Below are positions 9,393 to 18,003 of a stretch of 64,000 bases of DNA, one piece after another. Source of the DNA: Sphingomonas lacunae (lineage in GTDB: Bacteria > Pseudomonadota > Alphaproteobacteria > Sphingomonadales > Sphingomonadaceae). Numbering within the stretch: position 1 is the first letter of the stretch; each line of letters begins with the position of its first letter. A program made the translations under genes and the position numbers. The stretch spans positions 2,666,001 to 2,730,000 of the forward strand of contig NZ_CP053015.1 in the NCBI RefSeq assembly GCF_012979535.1, written 5' to 3'. Under the pieces are notes generated by a model. It saw nothing but the letters and a program-made list of their open reading frames with translations. It was not told the origin of the DNA and did not search any database.

Positions 9393-10046
9393 TCACCGGA
9401 CCGGCACGCCAGCGGCATCAGTCGGAGAAGAAGATGCCGCCGGAGGTAGCATCTGTAGCCGACCGCTGAGATCCTCACGCCATGGGGCGCCCGGCGGGGA
9501 GCGGTCAAGCAGCGCCTGCCACACTCGTCGCGCGCCCTCTATATCTCCCGACTGCGCCAGTCCCAGTCCGGTGAAAAAGGCCGGTGCAGGATGTTCAGGG
9601 TCGAGCTGCGCTGCCCGCTGAAACGCCATTTCAGCCGCCGGCGTGACCATGCCATTGCCATGCGCGACCAGCGCGTTGCCATAACCTACCCACAAATCAG
9701 CATCGCGCGGATGCTGTCGAAGTCCACTTTCCAGCGCAATCGCCGCCATCTGGCTGTTGCCGGACCTGAGCATGCCATCGGACAATCCCAGCCACATAGC
9801 CGCAGGACCCCGCACATTGGCCAAACCATTGCGCGGATCGCGCATCGCCTCGCCAAACCCTTCCAACTGGGGGGGCGGCTTCGACGCACCGGGCATTGAA
9901 GGGCTGCCGAGCAGGAAATAGGCCGAGAGCCCAAGCATGATCACAGCCGCCATCGGCAAGCGCTGTGACGGTGCTATCCGCCCGCCGAAAGCAATGGCCG
10001 CCCAGACCAGGCCGCCAACCAGAAGAGCGACGCCTATCATTATCAT
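9393..10046 (-). CDS. ccmI: c-type cytochrome biogenesis protein CcmI, TPR type
   Basis: About 217 residues: one or two N-terminal membrane helices (MIGVALLVGGLVW and the MAAVIMLGLSAYFLLG region) followed by tetratricopeptide repeats (for example AAMWLGLSDGMLRSG and LWVGYGNALVAHGNG). CcmI/CycH holds apocytochrome c for the CcmF/CcmH haem ligation complex. The start ATG lies in an ATGA overlap with the stop of ccmH, which rules out the longer upstream frame. Last gene of the ccm run. Shorter than many CcmI proteins because the N-terminal part between the two helices is brief. Confidence 0.85.
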   Translation of the reverse strand: MIMIGVALLVGGLVWAAIAFGGRIAPSQRLPMAAVIMLGLSAYFLLGSPSMPGASKPPPQLEGFGEAMRDPRNGLANVRGPAAMWLGLSDGMLRSGNSQMAAIALESGLRQHPRDADLWVGYGNALVAHGNGMVTPAAEMAFQRAAQLDPEHPAPAFFTGLGLAQSGDIEGARRVWQALLDRSPPGAPWREDLSGRLQMLPPAASSSPTDAAGVPVR

Positions 10047-10507
10047 GCCGCGTCCCCCTGACCCTTGCCGGATTGATCCTTTCCAGCATCGCGCCGCATC
10101 CGGCCGATCGCAAGCCAAAGGCCAAAGGCAAGCGCCAACAACGGCGCGATGTAGAGGATCAGCGTATCCATCCCCAAGGGCGGATCATAGGTCACCCAAT
10201 TGCCATAGCGGTCGATCAGAAACTGGCGAATGGCATCCGGACTTTCCCCCGCCGCAATCTTTTCCCGAACCTGGCTGCGCATATCGCCGGCAAGCGGGGC
10301 ATCGCTGTCGGCGATCGATTGTCCCTGACAGACGAGACAGCGCAGTTCTTCCATCAGCAACTTGGCCTTGGCCTCCTGTGCCGGATCCTCAAGCTGCTGA
10401 TAGGCATAGGGTGCCGGCGGCAGACGGTTCTGCGCCGCGGCGGTCATCGGCAAAAGTGTCAGACAAAACACCGACACAGCAACGAAACAGGCAAAAAGGC
10501 GAAGCAT
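10043..10507 (-). CDS. ccmH: cytochrome c maturation protein CcmH (CycL)
   Basis: A 154-residue periplasmic membrane-anchored thiol oxidoreductase. A signal/anchor segment (residues 1-25) precedes the redox motif LRCLVCQGQSIADSDA (LRCxxCQ), then DMRSQVREKIAAGESPDAIRQFLIDRYGNWV, the standard CcmH helical domain, and a C-terminal membrane helix (LILYIAPLLALAFGLWLAIG). It reduces apocytochrome cysteines with CcmG. Start and stop overlap both neighbours (TGATG with ccmG, ATGA with ccmI), so translation of the set is coupled. Confidence 0.95.
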   Translation of the reverse strand: MLRLFACFVAVSVFCLTLLPMTAAAQNRLPPAPYAYQQLEDPAQEAKAKLLMEELRCLVCQGQSIADSDAPLAGDMRSQVREKIAAGESPDAIRQFLIDRYGNWVTYDPPLGMDTLILYIAPLLALAFGLWLAIGRMRRDAGKDQSGKGQGDAA

Positions 10508-11061
10508 CAGCGCATGGCCTCCAGCTTCGCAATCAGTTCATCTACCTGTTCAGGCAGGATCACCCCTTGGATCTGTTCGCGAATAACGCCACGTCCGTCC
10601 ACAAGAAAGGTTTCGGGCACACCGGACGAACCCAGCGCGATCTGCACCTCGCTACGGTCATCTGCGCCGATGCTGGCATAGGGGTTGCCGTGTTCGGCAA
10701 GAAAGCGCTGCAAATCATCGCGCCGGTCCCGGATGGCAATGCCTTCGATGATGACACCGCGGCGACTCAATTCCTCAAGCACCGGAGCCTCCACCTTGCA
10801 CGGAATGCACCAGCTGGCAAACACGTTGATCAGGCGCGGGCGGCCATCACTGAACACCCTGCTGGACAGTCCTGGCCGCTCAGGCACCGCTGCCGTCAGG
10901 GCAAAGGTCGGCACCGGCTTGTTGATCCATTGTGACTGGATCGCCTGTGTGTCACCACGAGTCAGGCCCCAGACGAACAGGACACCGAGCACAGCGATAA
11001 CCGCCAGAGGTGCCCAACTGATCCAGCGGGAAGAGGACGGCGGCGTCTCCAACTCGCTCAT
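10507..11061 (-). CDS. ccmG: thiol:disulfide interchange protein CcmG/DsbE
   Basis: A 184-residue thioredoxin-fold protein with one N-terminal membrane anchor (WAPLAVIAVLGVLFVWGL) and the active site NVFASWCIPCKVEAP (WCxPC). The cis-Pro region SSGVPETFLVDGRG and the Glu-containing segments match DsbE/CcmG, which passes electrons to CcmH and apocytochrome c in the periplasm. The chosen ATG is in an ATGA overlap with the ccmF stop; an in-frame extension into ccmF is spurious. Confidence 0.95.
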   Translation of the reverse strand: MSELETPPSSSRWISWAPLAVIAVLGVLFVWGLTRGDTQAIQSQWINKPVPTFALTAAVPERPGLSSRVFSDGRPRLINVFASWCIPCKVEAPVLEELSRRGVIIEGIAIRDRRDDLQRFLAEHGNPYASIGADDRSEVQIALGSSGVPETFLVDGRGVIREQIQGVILPEQVDELIAKLEAMR

Positions 11062-13019
11062 CGTCCATATCTCCCGTTCGGGATGCTGCGGCTTTGCAAT
11101 CTGGCGAACCAGACCTTGACCATTCGCACCGGCTGCATCCGGCCGATTAGCGCCAAGAGTCCGCCAAGCGCGATCAAACCGCCCCCTGCCCAGATCCACC
11201 AGACCAGCGGTTTCCACCACAAACGTAGCTGCCAACGCGGCTTTGCTCCATCTGTGCCATCGATCCGGTGACCCAACACCGCATAAAGCTGGCCATTCCA
11301 AGTCGTCAGCAGGGCTGCTTCGTTGGTCTCGGTCGACGGCTGGCTGAAATAGCGGGCCTGCGGCCGCATTATGTCTGAAGAACCGCCCCGACGTGCCGTC
11401 AGCACCGCTTCGACCGCTGTCCAGTTTGGACCAGCGACCGGCCGGATTTCATTAAAGGTAACCTGCCAATCACCCACTTCAACCCTGTCGCCGGGGCTGG
11501 CAGCAACCAGCCTTTCCTTGATGAAGGCCGTTTCGGTAGCCATTCCGGCCAGAGCCATGGCCACGCCGAAATGAGCGATTACCATGCCCCAGATCGGCAA
11601 CGGGGTGCGCAGCAGATTGCGCCCGGCGAGCGGCACGAGGCTAACGATCGCGATCGCAGCCGCAAGCGCCAGCCCGAGCAACGGCAGGAGGCGCATGCCT
11701 GGCGCCAGCCAGACGAGCAGGCCGATGCCGAGCATTGTTACAACCAGCATGACCGGAGCCCAGCGCCTGACCTTGACCCCATCATCACGGCGCCAGCGCA
11801 GCAGCGGCCCAATCACCATGACGGCAAACAGGGGCAAGGCAAAAATCGCTGATACCGGGTTGAAATAGGGTGGACCGACGGAAATTTTTGACCCCATCGC
11901 CTCGGCCACAATTGGGGCCAGAGTGCCTGTCAGGACGACGACGAGGATAACCGAGAGCAACAGATTGTTGATCACCAGCGATCCTTCGCGACTGAGCAGG
12001 GCGAAACGTTTTCCTTCGGCCACCGCGCCGATACGCGCACCGAACAGTGCCAAGGCGCCGCCGATATAAAGGGCCAGCAGCGCAAGGATGAAGCTGCCGC
12101 GCTCCGGATCGACGGCAAAGGCGTGGACCGATGTGAGCAAACCCGAACGGACAATGAAGGTGCCTATCATCGACATCGAAAAGGCGACGACCGCCAACAT
12201 GACAGTCCAGGCGCGCAGCGCATCGCGGTTGGCAGTGACACTGACCGAGTGCAGCAGCGCCGTTGCGGCCAGCCAAGGCATCAACGAGGCATTTTCCACC
12301 GGGTCCCAAAACCACCAGCCTCCCCAGCCCAGTTCATAATAGGCCCAATAGCTTCCGGCGGTGATGCCCAGTGTCAGAAATATCCAGCTGGCCAACACCC
12401 AAGGGCGCATGGCGCGCGCAAAGGCGGGACCGACATCGCGCGTGATCAAGGCACCGACCGCAAAGGAAAAAGCGACCGACAGGCCAACATATCCAAAATA
12501 AAGGGTCGGCGGATGGAATGCGAGACCCGGATCCTGCAATAGCGGGTTAAGACCCATACCTTCGGTCGCTGGCGCGGGCAGGCGCTTGAACGGATTGGAG
12601 ACGAACAGCAAAAAGGCAAAAAAGCCCAGCGACAGGGCGCTCTGTGCAACCAGGGTCGCGGTCAGCGTGCGGGGTTTGAGGCGCTGTTCGAACAGGGCTA
12701 CTGCCGCACCCGCCGCACCAAGCACCGAGAGCCATAGCAGCATCGAGCCTTCATGATTACCCCAGGCGCCCGAAATCTTGTAAAGCATCGGCTTGAGCGA
12801 ATGGCTGTTACGCACCACCAGATCGACTGACAAATCCGTGACAATGAACAGCCAAATCAAGAGCAGGAACGCCAGGCCGGTAAGCGTACCTTGCGCAATG
12901 GCGAGCGGGCGGGCCGGCGACAGCGGCCCGCCACGTAACTCTACAACGCCCGTGTAAATCTGGAACAGCGCCAAGGCCGCAGCGATCCACAGAAAGACAT
13001 GGCCGATTTCCGCGATCAT
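11058..13019 (-). CDS. ccmF: haem lyase CcmF
   Basis: A 653-residue multi-spanning inner-membrane protein that attaches haem to apocytochrome c. The tryptophan-rich WWD motif is clear (GWGGWWFWDPVENASLMPWL), and conserved periplasmic His residues flank it (GNHEGSMLLW, FHPPTLYFGY, LLHSVSV). Start ATG overlaps the ccmE stop by ATGA; end overlaps the ccmG start in the same way. Confidence 0.97.
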   Translation of the reverse strand: MIAEIGHVFLWIAAALALFQIYTGVVELRGGPLSPARPLAIAQGTLTGLAFLLLIWLFIVTDLSVDLVVRNSHSLKPMLYKISGAWGNHEGSMLLWLSVLGAAGAAVALFEQRLKPRTLTATLVAQSALSLGFFAFLLFVSNPFKRLPAPATEGMGLNPLLQDPGLAFHPPTLYFGYVGLSVAFSFAVGALITRDVGPAFARAMRPWVLASWIFLTLGITAGSYWAYYELGWGGWWFWDPVENASLMPWLAATALLHSVSVTANRDALRAWTVMLAVVAFSMSMIGTFIVRSGLLTSVHAFAVDPERGSFILALLALYIGGALALFGARIGAVAEGKRFALLSREGSLVINNLLLSVILVVVLTGTLAPIVAEAMGSKISVGPPYFNPVSAIFALPLFAVMVIGPLLRWRRDDGVKVRRWAPVMLVVTMLGIGLLVWLAPGMRLLPLLGLALAAAIAIVSLVPLAGRNLLRTPLPIWGMVIAHFGVAMALAGMATETAFIKERLVAASPGDRVEVGDWQVTFNEIRPVAGPNWTAVEAVLTARRGGSSDIMRPQARYFSQPSTETNEAALLTTWNGQLYAVLGHRIDGTDGAKPRWQLRLWWKPLVWWIWAGGGLIALGGLLALIGRMQPVRMVKVWFARLQSRSIPNGRYGR

Positions 13020-13513
13020 TGGCCGGGCGCCCGTGCCGGAGCCGTCGCAGCGGCGGTTGGCGCGACCGGCGCGCCCCCATCCACGACGGTGTCAGTCAGA
13101 TGTTCTGGCATCTCACCCATCTGTGGCGGCATGTAACGCTCGTCATGTTTGGCGAGTATTTTCTCGGCGACGAAGGTGCCGTCGGCATTGAACTGGCCAT
13201 CGGCAACCGCGCCGGACCCTTCAGCGAAGAGATCAGGCACAATCCCTGTATATCGCACTGGCACAGATGCCTTGCCGTCTGTCAGACTGAACAGGATGGT
13301 CAATCCGTCGGCATCCTGGCGGAGAGTTCCGACTTCCACCATGCCACCCAAGCGGGCCGCCTCGCCAGGTGTGATCGTTGCCGCCTTGGCTTCCGAAGGC
13401 GTGTAGAAATAGGCGGCCTGATCACGCAGGGCAGCTGCGGCCAACAAACCGGCGCCAACCACGGCGACCAGCGCGAGGATGGCGAGAATGAGACGCTGCT
13501 GCTTGGGTTTCAC
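13016..13513 (-). CDS. ccmE: cytochrome c haem chaperone CcmE
   Basis: About 165 residues. The GTG at 13513 starts VKPKQQRLILAIL, the usual basic stretch plus membrane anchor; a longer frame upstream runs through ccmD and is rejected. The haem-binding motif LAKHDERYMPP contains the His that binds haem covalently and the nearby Tyr ligand. The C-terminal tail is Ala/Pro-rich (APTAAATAPARAPGQ) and is likely disordered. CcmE receives haem from the CcmABCD complex and delivers it to CcmF. Confidence 0.95.
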   Translation of the reverse strand: MKPKQQRLILAILALVAVVGAGLLAAAALRDQAAYFYTPSEAKAATITPGEAARLGGMVEVGTLRQDADGLTILFSLTDGKASVPVRYTGIVPDLFAEGSGAVADGQFNADGTFVAEKILAKHDERYMPPQMGEMPEHLTDTVVDGGAPVAPTAAATAPARAPGQ

Positions 13514-13520
13514 TCGTGGC

Positions 13521-13682
13521 TCACTGCTGAGGCGGGGGAACAGGGGTTTCGCCACGGTCGCGCAGGCCATCCGCCTGCTGCTCGGCGCGGCGCAGGCGCA
13601 TCCAGCTGTGCAACAGCACAGCCACCGTCCCCAGCGCGGTGACGGCATAGGCAGCGATGACAAAGTCCCACTGGCTGGTCAT
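13521..13682 (-). CDS. ccmD: haem exporter small subunit CcmD
   Basis: A 53-residue protein read directly on the minus strand: MTSQWDFVIAAYAVTALGTV, then VAVLLHSWMRLRRAEQQADG, then a Pro-rich tail. This is the CcmD pattern of one membrane helix with an aromatic N-terminus (FV.AAY) followed by RxLRRAE. CcmD stabilises the CcmABC-CcmE complex. It ends 7 bp before the ccmE start. Its usual upstream partner ccmC is displaced by about 1.1 kb. Confidence 0.9.
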   Translation of the reverse strand: MTSQWDFVIAAYAVTALGTVAVLLHSWMRLRRAEQQADGLRDRGETPVPPPQQ

Positions 13683-13838
13683 GGCGGTCGCTTTGCCGGA
13701 CTGGCGTCAAACTGTCGAGAGCAGATCGACCGAATTTTTCGTTCCTGAAACAGGCGATGCCGTGACGGGCATCACGGACAAGTCCGGCCTGATCAACCAA
13801 TAACCGCTTGTCGGCTGCGTGGGGGGGGCGGGGCGTTG

Positions 13839-14195
13839 ATGCGATACATGATCAGGGCATTGGTTGCGACGGTCGTTATGGCCGACGTCGCATGGCCAGC
13901 GGTCGTTCAGGCCCAGGTGGAGGCCGCCGCTTCTGGGCGGATCCCTTGCTCCCCTCGCGATGGGTATCGCAATCCTGTTACCGGGGGCCGCTTGCCCCTT
14001 TGTCCGCCCGGGCAGATCACAACACAGGATGACATCATCAGCGCACGGCGGGAAATGGAACGCTACGAACGCGATTTAAACGAAGCCCGCCGTAACAGGA
14101 CGCTTGACCCAGACATTTTGAGGGAAGCCGAGAAAGTAGATCGCGCCGCCCGAGTAGTGCTTGAACGCGCCGAACGCGCACCGGAGGGATCGTGA
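13839..14195 (+). CDS. small exported protein of unknown function, first gene of an insert between ccmC and ccmD
   Basis: A 118-residue protein (a TTG one codon earlier and an ATG three codons later are alternative starts). Residues 1-27 form a signal peptide with a cleavage-like AxA end (WPAVVQAQVEA). Two Cys residues follow (IPCSPRDGYRNP and LPLCPPGQITT), then a charged helix REMERYERDLNEARRNRT with coiled-coil character. I do not recognise a family. A run of eight G residues sits about 10 bp upstream of the start. The stop overlaps the next start (GTGA), so the two genes are coupled. Confidence 0.65.
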   Translation: MRYMIRALVATVVMADVAWPAVVQAQVEAAASGRIPCSPRDGYRNPVTGGRLPLCPPGQITTQDDIISARREMERYERDLNEARRNRTLDPDILREAEKVDRAARVVLERAERAPEGS

Positions 14196-14722
14196 ACGAC
14201 ATTTTGCCGGCCTTTGTCGATTTTTTCGATTTGGCGGTACCAACCTTCACCATCATTGCCGCAGTCACGCTATTGGCATGCTTGCTGATGTGGGCGGCAA
14301 ATCGGGCAATCCACCGCCATCAAATCGGCCTCATCGGTGCCTTTGCCATAATTGGTGGGTGCCCCGGTCTGATCGCCGGCTATTCCCAACAGGAAATCGC
14401 AGGGGCCTTTCTCAGCGGCCTTATCACCATTGTCGCAGCGCTGGGCACCTATGCGCTGGGCAAGGAGTCGCTAGCGATTTACCGCCCCGCGATTCCCTTT
14501 GTCATAGCGGCGACCGCCTTCACGGCTGTTGGCGGTTTTGCCGCCGGCTCTTACGCCAAGAAGCAATGGCTTCTCTATGATCAAGGCGTGCAAGACCGTC
14601 GCGATGAGATGCAGATGGTCGAACTTCCGGTGGAAAGGGAACGACAGTTGCTCAATCTCCGCGCTTTGGCAGCGAAGCAAGCAGAGCCGGTATCGCGACA
14701 GGATTTGGACCGGATTCGATGA
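14192..14722 (+). CDS. four-helix membrane protein of unknown function
   Basis: A 176-residue protein starting with GTG after a good ribosome site (GGAGGG). Four hydrophobic segments can be seen (about residues 14-35, 45-62, 70-90, 98-120), then a soluble tail with many charged residues (QDRRDEMQMVELPVERERQLLNL). No family recognised. It overlaps the signal-peptide gene by 4 bp and ends 45 bp before the 3' end of ccmC on the other strand. A pairing of a small exported protein with a membrane protein suggests a joint envelope role, but nothing in the sequence names it. Confidence 0.7.
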   Translation: MNDILPAFVDFFDLAVPTFTIIAAVTLLACLLMWAANRAIHRHQIGLIGAFAIIGGCPGLIAGYSQQEIAGAFLSGLITIVAALGTYALGKESLAIYRPAIPFVIAATAFTAVGGFAAGSYAKKQWLLYDQGVQDRRDEMQMVELPVERERQLLNLRALAAKQAEPVSRQDLDRIR

Positions 14723-14767
14723 CACAATGGATCGATCCGGCAGGGCCAGTCAGGACGCCCGCTGGGA

Positions 14768-15484
14768 TCAACCCATCGCCATCCGGCGCAATCGCGCCTC
14801 GACCTTTGCCTCAGCCAATATGGTACGCATCCGCATCAGGACGATGGCGCCGAACAGGCAGGAAAAACCGAGCACGGTCATGCCCAGAGGCCAAAGCAGT
14901 TCGTTGGCGATCTTGCTACCGCCGACGGTGATGCTGGCCGGCTGGTGCAAGCTGTTCCACCAGACCACCGACCGGTTGATGATCGGCAGGTTGACCGCAC
15001 CAACCACTGCATAAACCGCGGCGCCGCGGCTGATCGAGGCTTTATCCTCGTTGGCGTTGGCAAAGGCGATAAAGCCGAAATAGAGGAAGAGCAGAACCAG
15101 CATCGACGTCATGCGACCGTCCCATTCCCACCAAGTGCCCCATGTCGGCTTGCCCCAGATTGAGCCGGTGGCAAGGCAGATGGCAGTGAACAGGGCACCG
15201 GGCACTGCGATGGCCCGGGCCGAGACGCCGGCCAACGGATGACGCCAGACGAGTTGCACCAATCCGGCTATCGCGAGCGCCGACCATCCGCCCATGCCAA
15301 GCCAGGCAGCGGGCACATGGATGTACAGGATCCGTGCCGAATCCCCCTGCCGCGCTTCGGCAGGGACGACTGCTAGGCCGGCATAGGACCCGGCCACTAT
15401 CAAAATCAGACCGACAATTGTCAGCAAAGGGGTGAGCGGGCGCGCGATTGACAGGAATCGCTGTGGATTGGCAAAACGGTGCAT
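14768..15484 (-). CDS. ccmC: haem exporter subunit CcmC
   Basis: A 238-residue, six-helix inner-membrane protein with the WWD signature WGTWWEWDGRMTS and the two flanking periplasmic His regions (YIHVPAAWLGMGG and SLHQPASI). CcmC presents haem to CcmE. The start ATG at 15484 begins MHRFANPQRF; the frame is open upstream but that part looks unlike the family. It is the first ccm gene here, yet separated from ccmD by a plus-strand gene pair, so it needs its own terminator and cannot be read through simply into ccmD. ccmA and ccmB are not in the window. Confidence 0.93.
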   Translation of the reverse strand: MHRFANPQRFLSIARPLTPLLTIVGLILIVAGSYAGLAVVPAEARQGDSARILYIHVPAAWLGMGGWSALAIAGLVQLVWRHPLAGVSARAIAVPGALFTAICLATGSIWGKPTWGTWWEWDGRMTSMLVLLFLYFGFIAFANANEDKASISRGAAVYAVVGAVNLPIINRSVVWWNSLHQPASITVGGSKIANELLWPLGMTVLGFSCLFGAIVLMRMRTILAEAKVEARLRRMAMG

Positions 15485-15712
15485 GGGCAACGCCTTTATT
15501 CCGTCCCCCTGCCAAGGTCCATTGATTTGGGACAATGGCACGCCGCAAAAACCCGAATCCCTTGGCGAGCCAATCTGTGTCGTCATGACGCAACAGCCCT
15601 AGGAAGGCACCGTGCGTGAGCGTGAGTTCCTCCAGCCTAAAATCGGCTGTGGCTTATCTAATGTTAAGATTGGCGAACTATCAACCTTCCCGGTCAGGGA
15701 AACGATAATCAC

Positions 15713-17881
15713 ATGTTCAAAAGGCGTCGCAACAGGGATCGGTTCGGGCTGTCGACGCCCGTTCTCGCTATCCTTGCGACCTTTCTGATCGCGATTATTG
15801 TAACCTGCCTCAGCCTTTTGCGTACGGCGAGCGAAACCAATTTCGCGGACAATCAGCGCACCGCCTTAGCAGTCGCCAATGCTCTCGACAGTCAGGTCGA
15901 TGCGCTGGCGAGTGTGGCAGACGACAATGCCTATTGGGACCTCGCCGCAGCCCACATCATGGCGGACACCCAGGTTGAACGCTTTGCCCTCAGGACATGG
16001 GGGGAAAGCAGCAGGCTGGGCAGCAATTACGACTGCGTCATCGTCGTGGACAGCAACGGCCGTATCCGTTTCATGTTGACCGACGGAAAAATCAAGGCTG
16101 GCGCACGCAACAGCGCTGCCAGCCCGGCCTTGATGCAATTGGTGAGCACAATCTCCGCCGACGCCGCCCCGAAAGGCGCCATATTGAACGGCAGCGACGG
16201 GGTCCGCATCGCCGGCGCCGCGTTGGTCCGTCCACCATCTGCCCCGAACCAAGGCGAAGCGGTCTATCTGATATTGTCCAAACGACTGACACCGGCCATG
16301 CTTGAGCGCATCAGCGAGCGGTTGATCGTAAGTGATCTGCGCCTGGCCGACCGTGCGACTGACAGCAGCATAACCTTGTGGGACCCAACCGGCGTCAGCC
16401 TGGGTCATCTCAGCTGGCAGGCAGCGTTGCCGGGCACTCTGGCGTTGTGGCGTTCCTTACCCTTTTTCGGCCTCGCTTTCTTTGCCGGATTGCTCGCTAT
16501 TGGCCTGCTGATGACGCGGACGGTTGCAGCCATGCGCGAACTCAACCGCAGCGCCTTGATTGACTCGCTGTCTGATTTGCCAAACCGCCGCGCCCTTCGC
16601 CATGCTGCGAAATCATCTCTTCGCGAAGGGCAACCGATCGCCATCGCCTTTATAGACCTCGACGGATTCAAGGGGGTCAATGACAGTTATGGGCATGCGG
16701 TCGGCGACGAGCTCATTCGCCAATGTGCGGCCATTGCCCGCCGATTGCGCCCGCCGGGCGGCATGGTGGCCCGCCTGGGCGGTGATGAATTCGCCATCCT
16801 TTCCTGCGGTCCGCGTGCGGATGATGACCTATGCACGAGTGTTGACGCCTTGCTGGAGCAACTGCGCCAAACGTTCCGCATTGGCGAACGCAGCATTTCG
16901 ATCGGAGCATCAGTTGGCCTGTCGAGCAGTTCGTTGGGCGCCGACCGGGTCAGCGAACTGATGCGACAGGCGGACATCGCCATGTATGCCGCCAAACGCA
17001 GTGGCAAGATGCGCCGCCTGTGGTTCACCCCGGAAATGGATCGCAATCAGGCAGTCGCCCGAGCGATCGAAGTCCGGCTCAAGGATGCACTCGACGCCGA
17101 AGAATTCGAGGTGCATTACCAGCCGATACTTGATGCCCGCACCGGACAGGTGGCTGGCGTTGAGGGCTTGTTGCGGTGGGACCAACATGGACTGGCCGAT
17201 ATCGGGCCGGACCGCTTCATTCCCGTGGCAGAAGAAACCGGTCTGATCGACCGCCTTGGCCAGTTCGTCCTTCAGCGCGGCTGTCGCGACGCAACAGCGT
17301 GGGACGACATCCGGCTGTCGGTCAATGTGTCCGCCGCCCAGTTGCGCAATCCCGAGTTCCCGACACAACTCAAAAGGCTGCTCGATACCAATGGCTTTCC
17401 AGCCAGTCGGCTCGAACTCGAGGTGACCGAAACCTATGTGGTGATCGACCCGGTGTTGGCAGGCAAGGTTTTGTCGGACATCCGGGCGCTTGGCGTTCGC
17501 TTGGCGCTGGACGACTTTGGCACCGGCTATGCCTCGATTGGCTTTCTGCGACAATTTGCCTTTGATACTCTGAAGATAGACAAGACTTTGATCGCCAGTG
17601 CCATTCAAGATCCGGGCGCCCGGGCGATGCTCCATGCCAGCATCGCCGTTGCCCGCGCGCTCAAGATGGTGACGGTCGCGGAAGGCATTGAAAATGAAGC
17701 CCAGGCCCATTTCATGCGCGCTGCGGGATGCGACTATCTGCAAGGTTGGCTTTTCTCTCGTGCGGTGGATGCGGAAACCATCCTTGGCTATCTCGCAACG
17801 CCTCGAGAAGCGCCGGACACACAATCCGGAAGCGCCGGGGCGACTTCAGTTTCTGACGATAGGCAACGGCTAACAGCCTGA
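15713..17881 (+). CDS. membrane-bound diguanylate cyclase/phosphodiesterase (CHASE4-like, GGDEF, EAL)
   Basis: A 722-residue cyclic-di-GMP enzyme. Layout: helix at 14-36, CHASE4-like periplasmic sensor (about 40-240, with DDNAYWDLAAAHI), helix at 250-268, GGDEF domain (280-440) with intact RLGGDEF at 355-360, and EAL domain (450-695). In the EAL domain the signature reads EGL (484-486) in place of EAL, but the catalytic Glu is kept, as are DDFGTGYAS (600-608), KIDK and EGIE. Both activities are therefore plausible. It is divergent from ccmC and stands alone. What it senses is unknown. Confidence 0.93.
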   Translation: MFKRRRNRDRFGLSTPVLAILATFLIAIIVTCLSLLRTASETNFADNQRTALAVANALDSQVDALASVADDNAYWDLAAAHIMADTQVERFALRTWGESSRLGSNYDCVIVVDSNGRIRFMLTDGKIKAGARNSAASPALMQLVSTISADAAPKGAILNGSDGVRIAGAALVRPPSAPNQGEAVYLILSKRLTPAMLERISERLIVSDLRLADRATDSSITLWDPTGVSLGHLSWQAALPGTLALWRSLPFFGLAFFAGLLAIGLLMTRTVAAMRELNRSALIDSLSDLPNRRALRHAAKSSLREGQPIAIAFIDLDGFKGVNDSYGHAVGDELIRQCAAIARRLRPPGGMVARLGGDEFAILSCGPRADDDLCTSVDALLEQLRQTFRIGERSISIGASVGLSSSSLGADRVSELMRQADIAMYAAKRSGKMRRLWFTPEMDRNQAVARAIEVRLKDALDAEEFEVHYQPILDARTGQVAGVEGLLRWDQHGLADIGPDRFIPVAEETGLIDRLGQFVLQRGCRDATAWDDIRLSVNVSAAQLRNPEFPTQLKRLLDTNGFPASRLELEVTETYVVIDPVLAGKVLSDIRALGVRLALDDFGTGYASIGFLRQFAFDTLKIDKTLIASAIQDPGARAMLHASIAVARALKMVTVAEGIENEAQAHFMRAAGCDYLQGWLFSRAVDAETILGYLATPREAPDTQSGSAGATSVSDDRQRLTA

Positions 17882-17952
17882 TCAGGCAAGGTTGTCCCGG
17901 GAGCAAATCGGCGCGGTTGATTGCACAAGAGCCAGCTGCAACTCATAATTGC

Positions 17953-17973
17953 TAATGCGAGTTAGTTGCATTA
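17953..17973. promoter_or_regulatory. Fur-box-like palindrome
   Basis: TAATGCGA and TTGCATTA flank the 5-bp centre GTTAG, giving an 8-bp inverted repeat with one mismatch. Alphaproteobacterial iron-regulator sites are A/T-rich palindromes with TGC/GCA half-sites of this kind. It ends 30 bp upstream of the GTG start of the orphan gene at 18004. Assignment to Fur or another iron regulator is an inference. Confidence 0.45.
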
Positions 17974-18003
17974 ATAGGCTTCCGTTCGCCATGGAGGTCC
18001 AGA

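Noticed and set aside
7469-9469. 666-residue open frame on the plus strand
   Set aside because: It runs antisense to kup; the product is His/Gln/Arg-rich low-complexity text with no domain, as expected for the shadow of a G+C-rich gene.
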